43,549 nucleotides of DNA from contig JALOCD010000025.1 of NCBI GenBank assembly GCA_023228025.1, positions 1-43,549 of the forward strand, read 5' to 3'. The stretch comes from Prolixibacteraceae bacterium. GTDB taxonomy: Bacteria; Bacteroidota; Bacteroidia; Bacteroidales; Prolixibacteraceae. Below are positions 34,076 to 43,239 of the stretch, piece after piece. The stretch's first letter is position 1. Each line of letters starts with the position of its first letter. Under the pieces are notes generated by a model. That model did no database searches. It was given only the letters and a program-made list of their open reading frames with translations, and had not been told where the DNA came from. Position numbers and translations under genes: made by a program.

Positions 34076-35122
34076 ATGGGTACAAATCACGAAATAGATT
34101 ATAAATACTTGCGCGACCGGATGCTTTCCGGTGAGCTAACCTACTCTGAAAAGGATGATCTTATAAGCTATATCCAGGCCTCCTTTCAGGATCATCAATT
34201 GGATTTATTGATGCGGGAACACTGGTTAGGGATGGAAAATCAGGAGATTGTCGCTGACGAAATGCAAATCCAGCTTATCAAGAACCAGATCCTTTCCAAA
34301 ATAAATCAAAAAATAAATTCATCAAAAAAGGAACGCCAACTTTTTCCCTCCAATTGGAAAAATTATCTGTTGCGTATTGCGGCTGTGTTGTTTATCCCTC
34401 TTTTACTGGGGTCAGTATTTGTTATTTACCGTATGGACAAACGGTTGGATCAAATGATTGCTTCGACTGCCAACCAGCGAGTGACAGCGAACCCGGGTTC
34501 CAGGGTTCATTTTACTTTGCCCGATCAAACGGAAGTATGGCTGAACTCGGGCAGTATGCTTGAGTTTCCGCTTGCACTAAATCTACTGGACAATCGTAAA
34601 GTTAAATTGTCGGGGCAAGGATATTTTAAGGTCGCCCATGATTCGGAGCATCCATTTTTTGTCGAAACCGATGAATTAAGGATAAAAGCATTGGGGACAT
34701 CGTTTGATGTATCCAGTTATGATAATGACAATCAAATTGCATCCACATTGGAAGAGGGATCGATCGCCCTTATCGGTTTGGACGGCAATGAAGTAACCCG
34801 CATTCATCCCGGACAAAAAGCTATTCTCGATAAAGCAACCCATAAGATGGTGGTTAGTGATGTAGAGACTTTGCTAACCACTTCATGGAAAGACGGAAAA
34901 CTAATTTTCCGGAATACATCCTTGTCAGATGTAACGGTACAACTCGAAAGATGGTTCAACTGTAAGATACACCTGGATCCGCGGTTATTGGACTCCGGTT
35001 TGATGTACACAGCAACAATTCAGGACGAAACATTGGGAGAAGTGCTGAAAATGATAGAAATATCCACAAGAATAAAAACTTTAATAAAAGAAAGGGAGGT
35101 GTATATAAACAGTAAAAATTAA
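34076..35122 (+). CDS. FecR-family anti-sigma factor
   Basis: The 348-residue protein has a cytoplasmic N-terminal part that should hold the sigma factor, one membrane segment (about residues 98-120: YLLRIAAVLFIPLLLGSVFV), a periplasmic FecR domain (VTANPGSRVHFTLPDQTEVW onward, to about 240), and a C-terminal DUF4974/STN-like domain (FRNTSLSDVTVQLERWFNCK). It should receive the signal from the STN domain of SusC and release the sigma factor. It lies 75 bases after the sigma gene and 85 before susC. Confidence 0.95.
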   Translation: MGTNHEIDYKYLRDRMLSGELTYSEKDDLISYIQASFQDHQLDLLMREHWLGMENQEIVADEMQIQLIKNQILSKINQKINSSKKERQLFPSNWKNYLLRIAAVLFIPLLLGSVFVIYRMDKRLDQMIASTANQRVTANPGSRVHFTLPDQTEVWLNSGSMLEFPLALNLLDNRKVKLSGQGYFKVAHDSEHPFFVETDELRIKALGTSFDVSSYDNDNQIASTLEEGSIALIGLDGNEVTRIHPGQKAILDKATHKMVVSDVETLLTTSWKDGKLIFRNTSLSDVTVQLERWFNCKIHLDPRLLDSGLMYTATIQDETLGEVLKMIEISTRIKTLIKEREVYINSKN

Positions 35123-35132
35123 ACCAAACGAA

Positions 35133-35161
35133 TAAGGGCAGTGTTTGCGGCACCACCCTTA
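35133..35161 (+). other. Hairpin in the susC leader
   Basis: TAAGGG (35133-35138) pairs with CCCTTA (35156-35161), and inner GTG (35141-35143) pairs with CAC (35151-35153). It lies between fecR and susC. It is not followed by a T-run, so it is more likely an mRNA structure than a terminator. Confidence 0.35.
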
Positions 35162-35207
35162 ATGAATCAATCATTTATTAATAATCAATTCTAGAAAAAA
35201 CAAAAGT

Positions 35208-38200
35208 ATGAAAAAAAGATGGTTCTTAACGAATCACAGGCATTTATTTGCTTGTGGTGGAAAATTCCTAAAAATCATGAAAATTACTATTTTCATTGTG
35301 GTTTTTGCCAGTATGCAAACATTCGCTTTAGACAATTACGCCCAAACCAAAAGAATGGATGTAAAGATTGAAGATTCTGGTATTGTCGCGGCGCTGGAGA
35401 AAATTGAGGCACAATCCGAGTTCTTCTTCTTTTACAACAACAAGGTTGTCAAACTCGACAAAATAGTTTCAGTTGATCTAAAAAATAAAACGATCAACGA
35501 AATATTAGATGCGGTATTCAAAGATACAGACATAGAATACACCATCAACAACCGGCAAATTATCCTCTCCGGAAAAGATACCGGGATTTCACAAAGCCAG
35601 CAACAAAAATCAGTATCCGGAAAGGTTACCGACTCTTCCGGTGGCGTATTACCAGGTGTAACAGTCGTTGTTAAAGGTACTACAACAGGGGTAATAACTA
35701 ATACCAACGGAAATTTTTCACTTTCGAATATCCCTGAAAACGCAATTTTGCAGTTTTCGTTCGTGGGGATGAAAACCCAAGAAGTATTTGTAGCAAGTAA
35801 AACAATCATCAATGTGACGCTTGCCGAAGAGACAGTTGGGATTGAAGAGGTAGTGGCAATCGGGTATGGAACGATGAAAAAGAGTGATTTGACGGGTTCA
35901 ATTGCTTCTGTTAAAAGTGATGAAATTAGTGCATTTTCAACGAGCAATGTGATACAAGCATTGGCTGGTCGTGCTGCTGGAGTACAGATTACACAAAATA
36001 CAGGTTCCCTCGGAGGAAACATGCAGGTCCGGATCAGAGGAAATAATTCAATTAAGGGAAATAATGAGCCACTTTATATAATTGATGGCTTTCCTGGTGA
36101 CATCTCAATATTGAATAATGCTGATATTGAAAGAATCGAAATTTTAAAAGACGCTTCAGCCACTGCAATTTATGGTTCGCGAGGTGCAAACGGGGTGGTA
36201 TTGATTACAACCAAGCATGGGAAAGCGGGCAAGACTAAAATTGATTTTGAATCAAGCTTTGGAGTCTCACAAATAAGTAAGAAGTTTGATTTAATGAATG
36301 GGAAAGAATTTGCCCTCCTATACAATGAACTTGCTAATAATAGAGGGAAGAATCCTTATTTCACTCAGAGTGAAATTGATAGTTTTGGGGATGGAACCGA
36401 TTGGCAAGATGTTTGTTTTCGTATTGCTCCTATCCAGAACCACGTATTAAGTATTTCCGGAGGGACAGAGAAAACACAATTCATTGTATCGGGTACCATT
36501 TTTGATCAGAAAGGAATCCTTGAAGGGACTGATTATCAGAAATATTCACTCAAGGCAAATATCAACCATGATATTAGTAAAAAATTTAGTATTAATTATG
36601 GGGCAATTCTAACCCGTACAAATAAGAATGGTAATGAGAGTGGAGGTAGTAGTAATAGCTTAATATCAAGTATTTTAACCTCTCCACCCACATTAACCCC
36701 TTATTATGAAGATGGTACGATTCGCCGGCTTAATAATGTATATAGTTTTGTTTATGCAAATATGATAAATCCACTATATTTGATTAAAGAAACAAGCAAT
36801 TCTGCAAAAACAAATATAATCTTGGCAAATGTTGCATTTTTCTATAAACCAATTCCTGATTTAATTATTAAGGTTGCAGGGAATGTCAATAATAGCGATT
36901 ATAGGGGAGATAATTATATTACCAACCAATTTGTCGGGATCGGTACACCTGGTGCTGCATCTGTCAGTACATCACAGAATCTATCTTTACTTGGTGAAAA
37001 TACAATAACTTATACAAAAAGTTTTAATGAAAATCATAAGTTTAATGCACTTGCCGGTTTTACTTATGAAAATAACAAATATACAATGTTGGCTGCTTCC
37101 GGATCAGGCTTTATGAGTGATGTTTTTGAAACCTACAACCTTGGTGCAGCAAAGTCTTTTGGGATTCCTTCAACAGCGTTTACGGAATCTACTTTGCTAT
37201 CTTATTTAGGAAGAGCGAATTACAGCTACAAAGATAGATATTTGCTTACAGTAAGTATGCGTGCTGACGGCTCTTCCAAATTCAGTGAAGGCAATAAATG
37301 GGGTTATTTCCCTTCTGGTGCTTTTGCATGGAGGATAAAAGAAGAAAGTTTTTTAAAAGATAATCCTAACATTTCTGATTTAAAATTTCGAATTGGCTGG
37401 GGGAAAACGGGTAGCCAAGCTATATCTGCTTATGCAACGCAGGTTCTCTTAAGCTCAGGAAGTACTGTTTTTGATGATACAGGCTATACTTATTTTGCCC
37501 CAAGTTCTATTTATCCGGGCGACTTGAAATGGGAAACGACCGAACAAACAAATGTCGGAGTAGATGTTGGATTTTTGAATAACCGACTCCATTTAACCGC
37601 TGACTATTATTATAAGAGAACCAGCGACCTATTGAATAGCGTAATATTGCCTGCTTCAGAGGGCTGGAGTAGTATCATTAAGAATATCGGGTCGATCCAG
37701 AACAAAGGATTGGAATTGACTATAGATGCAAATATTCTGGATGGCCGTTTTAAATGGGATGTATCGGGGAACATTGCTTTTAACCGGAATAAAGTTTTAA
37801 AATTAAGTGGAGGGCAGGACATAACAGGTTCATTGTTATATAGCGAGGTAATAAATGACTTTGTTAGTCTTTTGAGAGAAGGACATCCGTTTGCTGAATT
37901 TTATGGGTATATAGAAGATGGATATGATAATAAAGGAACAATTAAATATAAGGATTTAAATTCTGATGGATTAATAAATAATTTGGATAAAACATTTATA
38001 GGTGATCCTAATCCTGATTTTATTTATGGTTTTAATTCAACCATGTCGTATCGTAATTTTGAACTTAATATGTTCTTTAATGGATCTTATGGAAATGATA
38101 TTTTTAATTATAGCTCTAGTGTAAGTACACTTAATATCTTAACCGGAGCCAATTTATTACGAAATGTCTATTTGGATCACTGGACACCGGAAAAAACGGA

Positions 38201-38510
38201 TGCAAAATACCCAGCCATAAATTTTATTTCAGGTCGTGTATCTGATCGTTTTGTAGAGGATGGATCTTACCTGCGTCTCAGGAACATTCAGTTGGGTTAT
38301 ACTTTCCCGGTAAAAAAATATGGACTGAATTGGTTAAGTAACCTTCAGCTATATATAAGTGGACAAAACCTGATTACATTTACTAGTTATTCAGGGTGGG
38401 ATCCAGATGTAAGCTCTTTGGGAGGTGGTAACTCAATAAATCAGGGGATTGATTTTTTTACATATCCATCCTCTAAATCAATTACTTGTGGTATTAAAGT
38501 AATTTTTTAA
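35208..38510 (+). CDS. SusC/RagA TonB-dependent outer-membrane transporter with STN domain
   Basis: The 1100-residue protein has a signal segment (MKITIFIVVFASMQTFA, from about residue 24), an STN signalling domain (about 48-122), a carboxypeptidase-D-like beta-sandwich (SVSGKVTDSSGGVLPGVTVV, 135-210), a plug domain (ALAGRAAGVQITQNTGSLGG, LYIIDGFPGD, IEILKDASATAIYGSRGANG) and a large barrel to the C-terminal Phe. SusC imports oligosaccharides with SusD as lid. The STN domain links import to the FecR/sigma pair upstream. The DNA is noticeably AT-rich in the barrel part. susD follows after 22 bases. Confidence 0.97.
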   Translation: MKKRWFLTNHRHLFACGGKFLKIMKITIFIVVFASMQTFALDNYAQTKRMDVKIEDSGIVAALEKIEAQSEFFFFYNNKVVKLDKIVSVDLKNKTINEILDAVFKDTDIEYTINNRQIILSGKDTGISQSQQQKSVSGKVTDSSGGVLPGVTVVVKGTTTGVITNTNGNFSLSNIPENAILQFSFVGMKTQEVFVASKTIINVTLAEETVGIEEVVAIGYGTMKKSDLTGSIASVKSDEISAFSTSNVIQALAGRAAGVQITQNTGSLGGNMQVRIRGNNSIKGNNEPLYIIDGFPGDISILNNADIERIEILKDASATAIYGSRGANGVVLITTKHGKAGKTKIDFESSFGVSQISKKFDLMNGKEFALLYNELANNRGKNPYFTQSEIDSFGDGTDWQDVCFRIAPIQNHVLSISGGTEKTQFIVSGTIFDQKGILEGTDYQKYSLKANINHDISKKFSINYGAILTRTNKNGNESGGSSNSLISSILTSPPTLTPYYEDGTIRRLNNVYSFVYANMINPLYLIKETSNSAKTNIILANVAFFYKPIPDLIIKVAGNVNNSDYRGDNYITNQFVGIGTPGAASVSTSQNLSLLGENTITYTKSFNENHKFNALAGFTYENNKYTMLAASGSGFMSDVFETYNLGAAKSFGIPSTAFTESTLLSYLGRANYSYKDRYLLTVSMRADGSSKFSEGNKWGYFPSGAFAWRIKEESFLKDNPNISDLKFRIGWGKTGSQAISAYATQVLLSSGSTVFDDTGYTYFAPSSIYPGDLKWETTEQTNVGVDVGFLNNRLHLTADYYYKRTSDLLNSVILPASEGWSSIIKNIGSIQNKGLELTIDANILDGRFKWDVSGNIAFNRNKVLKLSGGQDITGSLLYSEVINDFVSLLREGHPFAEFYGYIEDGYDNKGTIKYKDLNSDGLINNLDKTFIGDPNPDFIYGFNSTMSYRNFELNMFFNGSYGNDIFNYSSSVSTLNILTGANLLRNVYLDHWTPEKTDAKYPAINFISGRVSDRFVEDGSYLRLRNIQLGYTFPVKKYGLNWLSNLQLYISGQNLITFTSYSGWDPDVSSLGGGNSINQGIDFFTYPSSKSITCGIKVIF

Positions 38511-38532
38511 AAATGTAAATAAAATTAGCATT

Positions 38533-39972
38533 ATGAAAAATATATATATCTTATTAATGTTCTTGTTAATATTCATTTCTTGTAATGATATTCTGAAAGA
38601 ACAACCCAAAGCAATTGCAGTAGCAACCTACTATAATACTTCACAAGAAATTGAATCGGGTGTAAATGCTATCTATATGCCATATAGGCAGGGGAATACT
38701 TACCAATCTTTGTTTCCAGTCATATTAGATGTTTTAACAGACTTATATCAGGGTACAATCTTTTGGAATGATGGTCAAAATTATAGCACACCGACTCTTG
38801 GATTCATGAATGGTATTTGGGGCAACATGTACCTTTCGATTCGCAATGCAAATTTAATTATAAAAAATGCTCCGAATGGAAGTGATATCAGTAAAGAAGA
38901 TGTTACAAAATATGTAAGCGAAGCAAAATTCATGAGGGCTCTGTCCTATTTTCATTTGGTAAGATTATGGGGAAAGGTACCTATTCGGAAAATAGAAAAC
39001 ATGACAGAAAGTGATGTGCCAAAAAGTACGGAAAATGAAGTATTTCAATTTATTATTGATGATCTTAAAGATGCAGAAAGTAATCTGCCGGATAAACCGA
39101 ATGCAGTAGGACGTCCTTCAAAATGGAGTGCGAAAACTGTGCTTGCAGACGTATATTTTTATAAAGGCCTCAATGCGGAAGCAAGTGCAAAAGCTAAAGA
39201 GGTAATTGAGTCAGGTAAATATTCGTTGGTAGAAGTAAAAAAATGGGAGGATTTTGATTCAAAGCTTTATGGAACTAATGTTATTGGTTCATCAGAGTCA
39301 ATATTTAGTATAATGTTTTCAAAGTCTTCAACTAGCTTAAATTCAACTTTTTTTATCGTTCTAAACTATGCAAACTCTCCATATTCGGGGGGTAGAGGGA
39401 ATAGTTCAATATTTATTGATACATTAAGTCAACCGCTGTATAGTAATTGGAATAATAAAGACATACGCAAAGATCTTTGGTATAGTGCGGATTTTGGAGA
39501 AGGGAAAAACACAATGGTGAGCAGAAAGTTCATAGATCCAAATGCTAATGGGGGAGGTTCTGGTATTGATTTTCCTCTTTACCGATATGCTGACTTACTT
39601 TTAATTTATGCAGAAGCCTCTTGCCTGGCAAATAATGGTCCCACTGCTGATGGGATGGAAGCGTTGAACAAGGTACATCGCCGTGCATATGGGAAAAATC
39701 CACCAACGCAACCTTCGGATATTGATTTTAAGTTAACTGATTATGATGCTAAATCTTTTGCCAATTTAGTTATTAAAGAGCGGGGATATGAGACGATGGT
39801 TGAAGGAAAACGGTGGTTTGACTTGAAAAGAATAGGTAAGGTTGCAGAATATATTAAAGCAAACAGAGGTATTGATATAGCGGGAAAATTATTGCTATGG
39901 CCAATTCCCAATACTGAATTACAATACAATCACGCGCTTGATCCAACGAAAGACCAAAATCCAGGATATTGA
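38533..39972 (+). CDS. SusD/RagB glycan-binding lipoprotein
   Basis: The 479-residue protein begins MKNIYILLMFLLIFISC with lipobox Cys17, so it is surface-exposed lipoprotein material. TPR-like helices follow (YVSEAKFMRALSYFHLVRLW, near residue 130, a hallmark of SusD). The C-terminal region has FPLYRYADLLLIYAEAS and VIKERGYETMVEGKRWFDLK. It captures glycan at the outer membrane and caps SusC. The stop codon is immediately followed by a probable intron fragment. Confidence 0.96.
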   Translation: MKNIYILLMFLLIFISCNDILKEQPKAIAVATYYNTSQEIESGVNAIYMPYRQGNTYQSLFPVILDVLTDLYQGTIFWNDGQNYSTPTLGFMNGIWGNMYLSIRNANLIIKNAPNGSDISKEDVTKYVSEAKFMRALSYFHLVRLWGKVPIRKIENMTESDVPKSTENEVFQFIIDDLKDAESNLPDKPNAVGRPSKWSAKTVLADVYFYKGLNAEASAKAKEVIESGKYSLVEVKKWEDFDSKLYGTNVIGSSESIFSIMFSKSSTSLNSTFFIVLNYANSPYSGGRGNSSIFIDTLSQPLYSNWNNKDIRKDLWYSADFGEGKNTMVSRKFIDPNANGGGSGIDFPLYRYADLLLIYAEASCLANNGPTADGMEALNKVHRRAYGKNPPTQPSDIDFKLTDYDAKSFANLVIKERGYETMVEGKRWFDLKRIGKVAEYIKANRGIDIAGKLLLWPIPNTELQYNHALDPTKDQNPGY

Positions 39973-40309
39973 GTGTCACGAACAACTCGCAAGTTGGAGC
40001 TGTGTAAACGATGGGAGCAGGCCACCTGAAGCGTCCTTCAGGCGCCGCTTCCGCGTTAGCTCTAATCTACTGTGGTTGAAAGATGTAGGAGTAAGCATCA
40101 GGGGAAGAAGGTATTATTAAAAATTCAGGTAGGTGCGAAGAACATGAGCATAAACAAATTCTGACGAGGCGTTGAAATGATTAGGCAATGTCAAAACCAT
40201 GTGCAGTAATCTTTGTTGATGTGAAGAAGCTGGAATGCCCAAGAAAAGCAGGTTATTCAAGACAACATTGGAATTGGCAGGCGAGAAGATCAGGCATCAG
40301 AAAGAATTA
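39973..40309 (+). mobile_element. Probable 5' fragment of a group II intron (degenerate)
   Basis: Directly after the susD TGA, the sequence starts GTGTCACGAACAAC, which fits the conserved 5' end of some bacterial group II introns. Predicted pairings include AACT-CGCA-AGTT (39984-39995), GAGCT with AGCTC (39997-40001 with 40058-40062) and CCTGAAG/CTTCAGG (40025-40031 with 40036-40042). GTAGGAGTAAGCATCAGGGG near 40088 resembles intron domain I. The GC content is higher than in the flanking genes. No reverse transcriptase frame and no domain V (GAGC...GAAA...GTTC) is seen before the next gene. It would therefore be a truncated, non-mobile remnant. The right border is uncertain. Confidence 0.5.
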
Positions 40310-40370
40310 ATTTGGTCAATGAATATTATCAAAAAAATCGATAAATAATGTCATTTAAAACTAAAATATT

Positions 40371-41483
40371 ATGGAAAGAAGAATGGGAAATGATAAGTAT
40401 ATGTCAGCAGATATTAACCGCCGTAAGGTGTTAATAAATATCGTTAAGGGATCGATTACAGGGGCATTGTTGACCACTTTGGGAAATAGAGCATTTGCAA
40501 TTGAGTCAGATAACAATGTTCCGCCCCATATGCCTGATTCTGTTTGGACACAAATGCGTGGATTCAATTACCAACCAAGTTATGGATCCAATGGTTTTGA
40601 GCTCTGGCAGAAGTTTGACGCTAAAATCATCGAGACAGAACTGGCTCAAGGAAAACATTTTTTTCCGAAAATGAACATAATTCGCTGGTGGCAGTCATGG
40701 GATGCATTCCTCCGTGATCCTGAACGCTATGGGAGAAACTTCACTACAACATTGGAATTGGCTGAAAAGGTAGGATGCCAAGTTATGCCATGCCTTTTTA
40801 ACCGTTGGCACGATAAAGTCCTCGATTACGGAGGCATCTACATTGACCACTTTTTACCCAACTGCTGGGTATGGAAAGATAGAATGTTCCATGCCTTTCT
40901 GGAAGGCATCGTTGGACAGCATAGCGATGATCCACGCATTGTTGCGTGGGATTTGTGTAATGAACCTTATACTTATTCTCAACAAGAATTATTTGCGGAC
41001 ATTACTCAAGCTGAGACAGTCTGGTTGAAGAGTCTATATGATATCTGTAAAGATCTAGGTGCACAAGCTCCAATTACAGTAGGTATTCATCCCGGCATGA
41101 CATTAGAGAGGTTAGATCCGGTTTGTGATTTATTAAGTATTCATCCCTATTGGATACACGATCGTCACAACGCTTCTAAGGAAGACTTTGAAAAAGGACT
41201 TGACGCTTCTGTAGCTTTCGCACTGAAAACAAATAAACCGCTGATGGCAACAGAATGTTGTTGGGGATCCCTCGACGATAAAACACGTGCAGATTCAATA
41301 CGCTATACACTTTCGCAGTTAAAGCAGCGCAACATTGGCTGGACGTGCTACCTGTTACACCATAGCTTGATTGCTGATGCCCACCGACCTGAATTCGGTC
41401 CGGTCGGCCCTCCCGGCAATCTTGCATTCATCGAAGCAAATGGTACGCTACGCAATGGGCATGAGGTGTTTAACGAGTTTTAA
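40371..41483 (+). CDS. GH5-like cellulase-family glycoside hydrolase
   Basis: The 370-residue product has a twin-arginine-like signal (INRRKVLINIVKGSITGALL) and a TIM-barrel hydrolase domain. The likely acid/base is Glu198 in VAWDLCNEPY and the nucleophile Glu295 in LMATECCWG, placed as in clan GH-A enzymes; IHPYW (257-261) precedes the nucleophile strand. It is probably secreted to the periplasm and cuts beta-linked glycan; the substrate (mannan, glucan or other) cannot be told. ATG 40371, 40383 and 40401 are all possible starts. It follows the intron-like remnant. Confidence 0.85.
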   Translation: MERRMGNDKYMSADINRRKVLINIVKGSITGALLTTLGNRAFAIESDNNVPPHMPDSVWTQMRGFNYQPSYGSNGFELWQKFDAKIIETELAQGKHFFPKMNIIRWWQSWDAFLRDPERYGRNFTTTLELAEKVGCQVMPCLFNRWHDKVLDYGGIYIDHFLPNCWVWKDRMFHAFLEGIVGQHSDDPRIVAWDLCNEPYTYSQQELFADITQAETVWLKSLYDICKDLGAQAPITVGIHPGMTLERLDPVCDLLSIHPYWIHDRHNASKEDFEKGLDASVAFALKTNKPLMATECCWGSLDDKTRADSIRYTLSQLKQRNIGWTCYLLHHSLIADAHRPEFGPVGPPGNLAFIEANGTLRNGHEVFNEF

Positions 41484-41627
41484 CCAAAGAGACTTCGTAA
41501 AAAGTTACATTTAGTGAAGGAAAGATTTTAAATCACTGTTTTCCGGTATAAATAATTAACCGGGTCAGACCGTTTCCAGACCAAGCCGGTTTGGCTACTT
41601 TTGAGTTACTACACAAAAAAGTTGGCC
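41484..41627. other. Spacer, possibly the end of an IS element
   Basis: This 144-base stretch precedes the transposase remnant and may contain the left end of the same IS element. It has a GC-richer patch around 41545-41600 with ACCGGGTCAGACCGTTTCC. I could not define terminal inverted repeats. Confidence 0.3.
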
Positions 41628-41696
41628 ATGGATAAAAGTAGAAATTTTAGAGGACAGCCGATATTTAATCAGCTAATAAAGTTCATTGCTTGGTAA
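41628..41696 (+). pseudogene. Remnant of an IS4-family (DUF4372-type) transposase N-terminus
   Basis: An ATG at 41628 opens a 22-codon frame ending in TAA at 41694. Its product, MDKSRNFRGQPIFNQLIKF followed by IAW, closely resembles the opening of Bacteroidota IS4-type transposases, which typically start like MNKSTIFSGQPVFSQLLKFIP. The rest of the transposase is missing, so this is a broken insertion sequence. Confidence 0.6.
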
Positions 41697-41830
41697 AAAA
41701 CGTAGCAAATGCAATAATATTAATGGTTTCAAAGAACTATTGAAAATAACAACGCACGTTAGTGACGTTACAATTAAAAATTACTCAAATTCCGGTTTTA
41801 CCGGACTACAATAAAAATAAAATAGAAGAA

Positions 41831-43165
41831 ATGAAAAAATCAGTTTTAGTTTTCCTGAATGTAGTTTTTGTAATAACCTTGAATGGACAAAGTAAAACAC
41901 AAATAAGCAATTTACTATCTGAAAGTGATTTAGGTTACTTAAAAGAACTTACAAAAAATGTACTGGAAAGCTCTCGCATCTATCCTGAGCAAAAAATTTC
42001 TCCTAATTTTGGAGGCAACCAAACCGGAGGAATACTTATCAGACCGGGAGGACGAAAATGTTATCCGGCGTTTTGGATCAGAGATTATGCGATGTCGTTA
42101 GAATGTGGGTTTATTACAAAAGACGAACAAAAGCACATGTTACAACTAACTGCGTCCAGACAATGCGACCAAACATGGATTACAAATACAGGTAGTATGA
42201 TTCCTTTGGGAGCAATTGCGGACCATATCAGAATTGATGATAGCAAACCAATTTTTTTCCCCGGAACGTACGACTATAATAGTCAGGGAGGAAAAACCTT
42301 TGGGATGGTTCCTCCATATTGTGACCAGTTTTTCTTCATCGATATGGCTTATTATTACATGAAAAGTACCTCTTCTGCTAAATTTTTACTCAATGAAATT
42401 AATGGGGTTAGATTGATTGACCGTTTAGAAATGGCTTACAAGGTACCTCCAACGCGGCAAGATGGTGTTTTAGTTTACACAACGGATGATTTTAGGGGTG
42501 TTGATTTTGGGTTTAGGGATGCCATTTATATTACCGGTGAACTTTGCTATCCATCTTTGCTTAAATATAGAGCATCAATGGAATTAGCTGAACTGTTTGA
42601 ACTGATTAAATGTAAAGATAAAGCTGATGCTTATAGAACTACAGCAAAACGACTGAAAAATGAAATTCCTCAAACCTTTTCCGATAATAGGGGAATGCTT
42701 TTAGCCTCAACCGGAAAAAGCAAACAGGCGGATGTGTGGAGTACCGCATTAGCTGTATATTTTGGTGTTTTAGAGGGTGAGAAACAAAAAAAAACCTGCC
42801 AGTTTCTTAGAGATGCTTACAAAAATGGAACATTAACAAGCAGGGGTAATATCAGGCATGTGCTAACATGCGATGATTTTAGTGAATCAACGGCATGGGA
42901 GAGAAGTAAAGCAGTAAAAAACTACTATCAAAACGGAGCATATTGGGGCACTCCGACCGGATGGATTTGTTATGCGATTGCCAAAGTTGATGTTTATGCA
43001 GCAAAACAACTTGCAAAAGAATACATTGATGATTTACGTGCCGGTGATTATAGAAAGGGGTCTGAAATTGGTGCTCCATGGGAATGTTATAATGCAGACT
43101 CTGCACGAAACTCGGTATATCTCACAACTGTTACCTGCCCTTATATAGTATTTAACCAAAAATGA
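41831..43165 (+). CDS. Secreted (alpha/alpha)6-barrel glycosidase-like protein
   Basis: From ATG 41831 the product is 444 residues with a signal peptide (MKKSVLVFLNVVFVITLNGQ). The frame is open a further 23 codons upstream, but that extension is not signal-like. The body is helical and rich in Trp/Tyr motifs: CYPAFWIRDYAMSLECGF, PYCDQFFFIDMAYYYM, DDFRGVDFGFRDAIYITGEL, KQADVWSTALAVYFGVLEGE, NGAYWGTPTGWICYAIAKVD. This layout resembles six-hairpin glycosidases (the WIRD motif recalls GH15/GH63/GH125-type enzymes). I cannot assign a GH family. Context suggests periplasmic breakdown of oligosaccharides from the SusCD system. Confidence 0.65.
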   Translation: MKKSVLVFLNVVFVITLNGQSKTQISNLLSESDLGYLKELTKNVLESSRIYPEQKISPNFGGNQTGGILIRPGGRKCYPAFWIRDYAMSLECGFITKDEQKHMLQLTASRQCDQTWITNTGSMIPLGAIADHIRIDDSKPIFFPGTYDYNSQGGKTFGMVPPYCDQFFFIDMAYYYMKSTSSAKFLLNEINGVRLIDRLEMAYKVPPTRQDGVLVYTTDDFRGVDFGFRDAIYITGELCYPSLLKYRASMELAELFELIKCKDKADAYRTTAKRLKNEIPQTFSDNRGMLLASTGKSKQADVWSTALAVYFGVLEGEKQKKTCQFLRDAYKNGTLTSRGNIRHVLTCDDFSESTAWERSKAVKNYYQNGAYWGTPTGWICYAIAKVDVYAAKQLAKEYIDDLRAGDYRKGSEIGAPWECYNADSARNSVYLTTVTCPYIVFNQK

Positions 43166-43224
43166 TGATTAATTTTTTTTTTACCTTGTTTATAAATGTT
43201 TTAACAAAATATGTTTTTATTAAC

Positions 43225-43234
43225 TAAGGAGGTG
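43225..43234 (+). promoter_or_regulatory. Perfect Shine-Dalgarno sequence
   Basis: TAAGGAGGTG is fully complementary to the 16S rRNA 3' end and lies 5 bases before the ATG at 43240. It decides this start. Strong Shine-Dalgarno sites are rare in Bacteroidota, and none of the other starts in this window has one. Confidence 0.85.
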
Positions 43235-43239
43235 TAATT

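Noticed and set aside
35133..35161. Terminator between fecR and susC
   Set aside because: The stem is not followed by a T-run, and the genes are expected to be linked functionally; recorded only as a hairpin.
39938..40120. Short plus-strand frame across the susD end
   Set aside because: It overlaps the susD 3' end in another frame and runs into the structured non-coding block; no family features.
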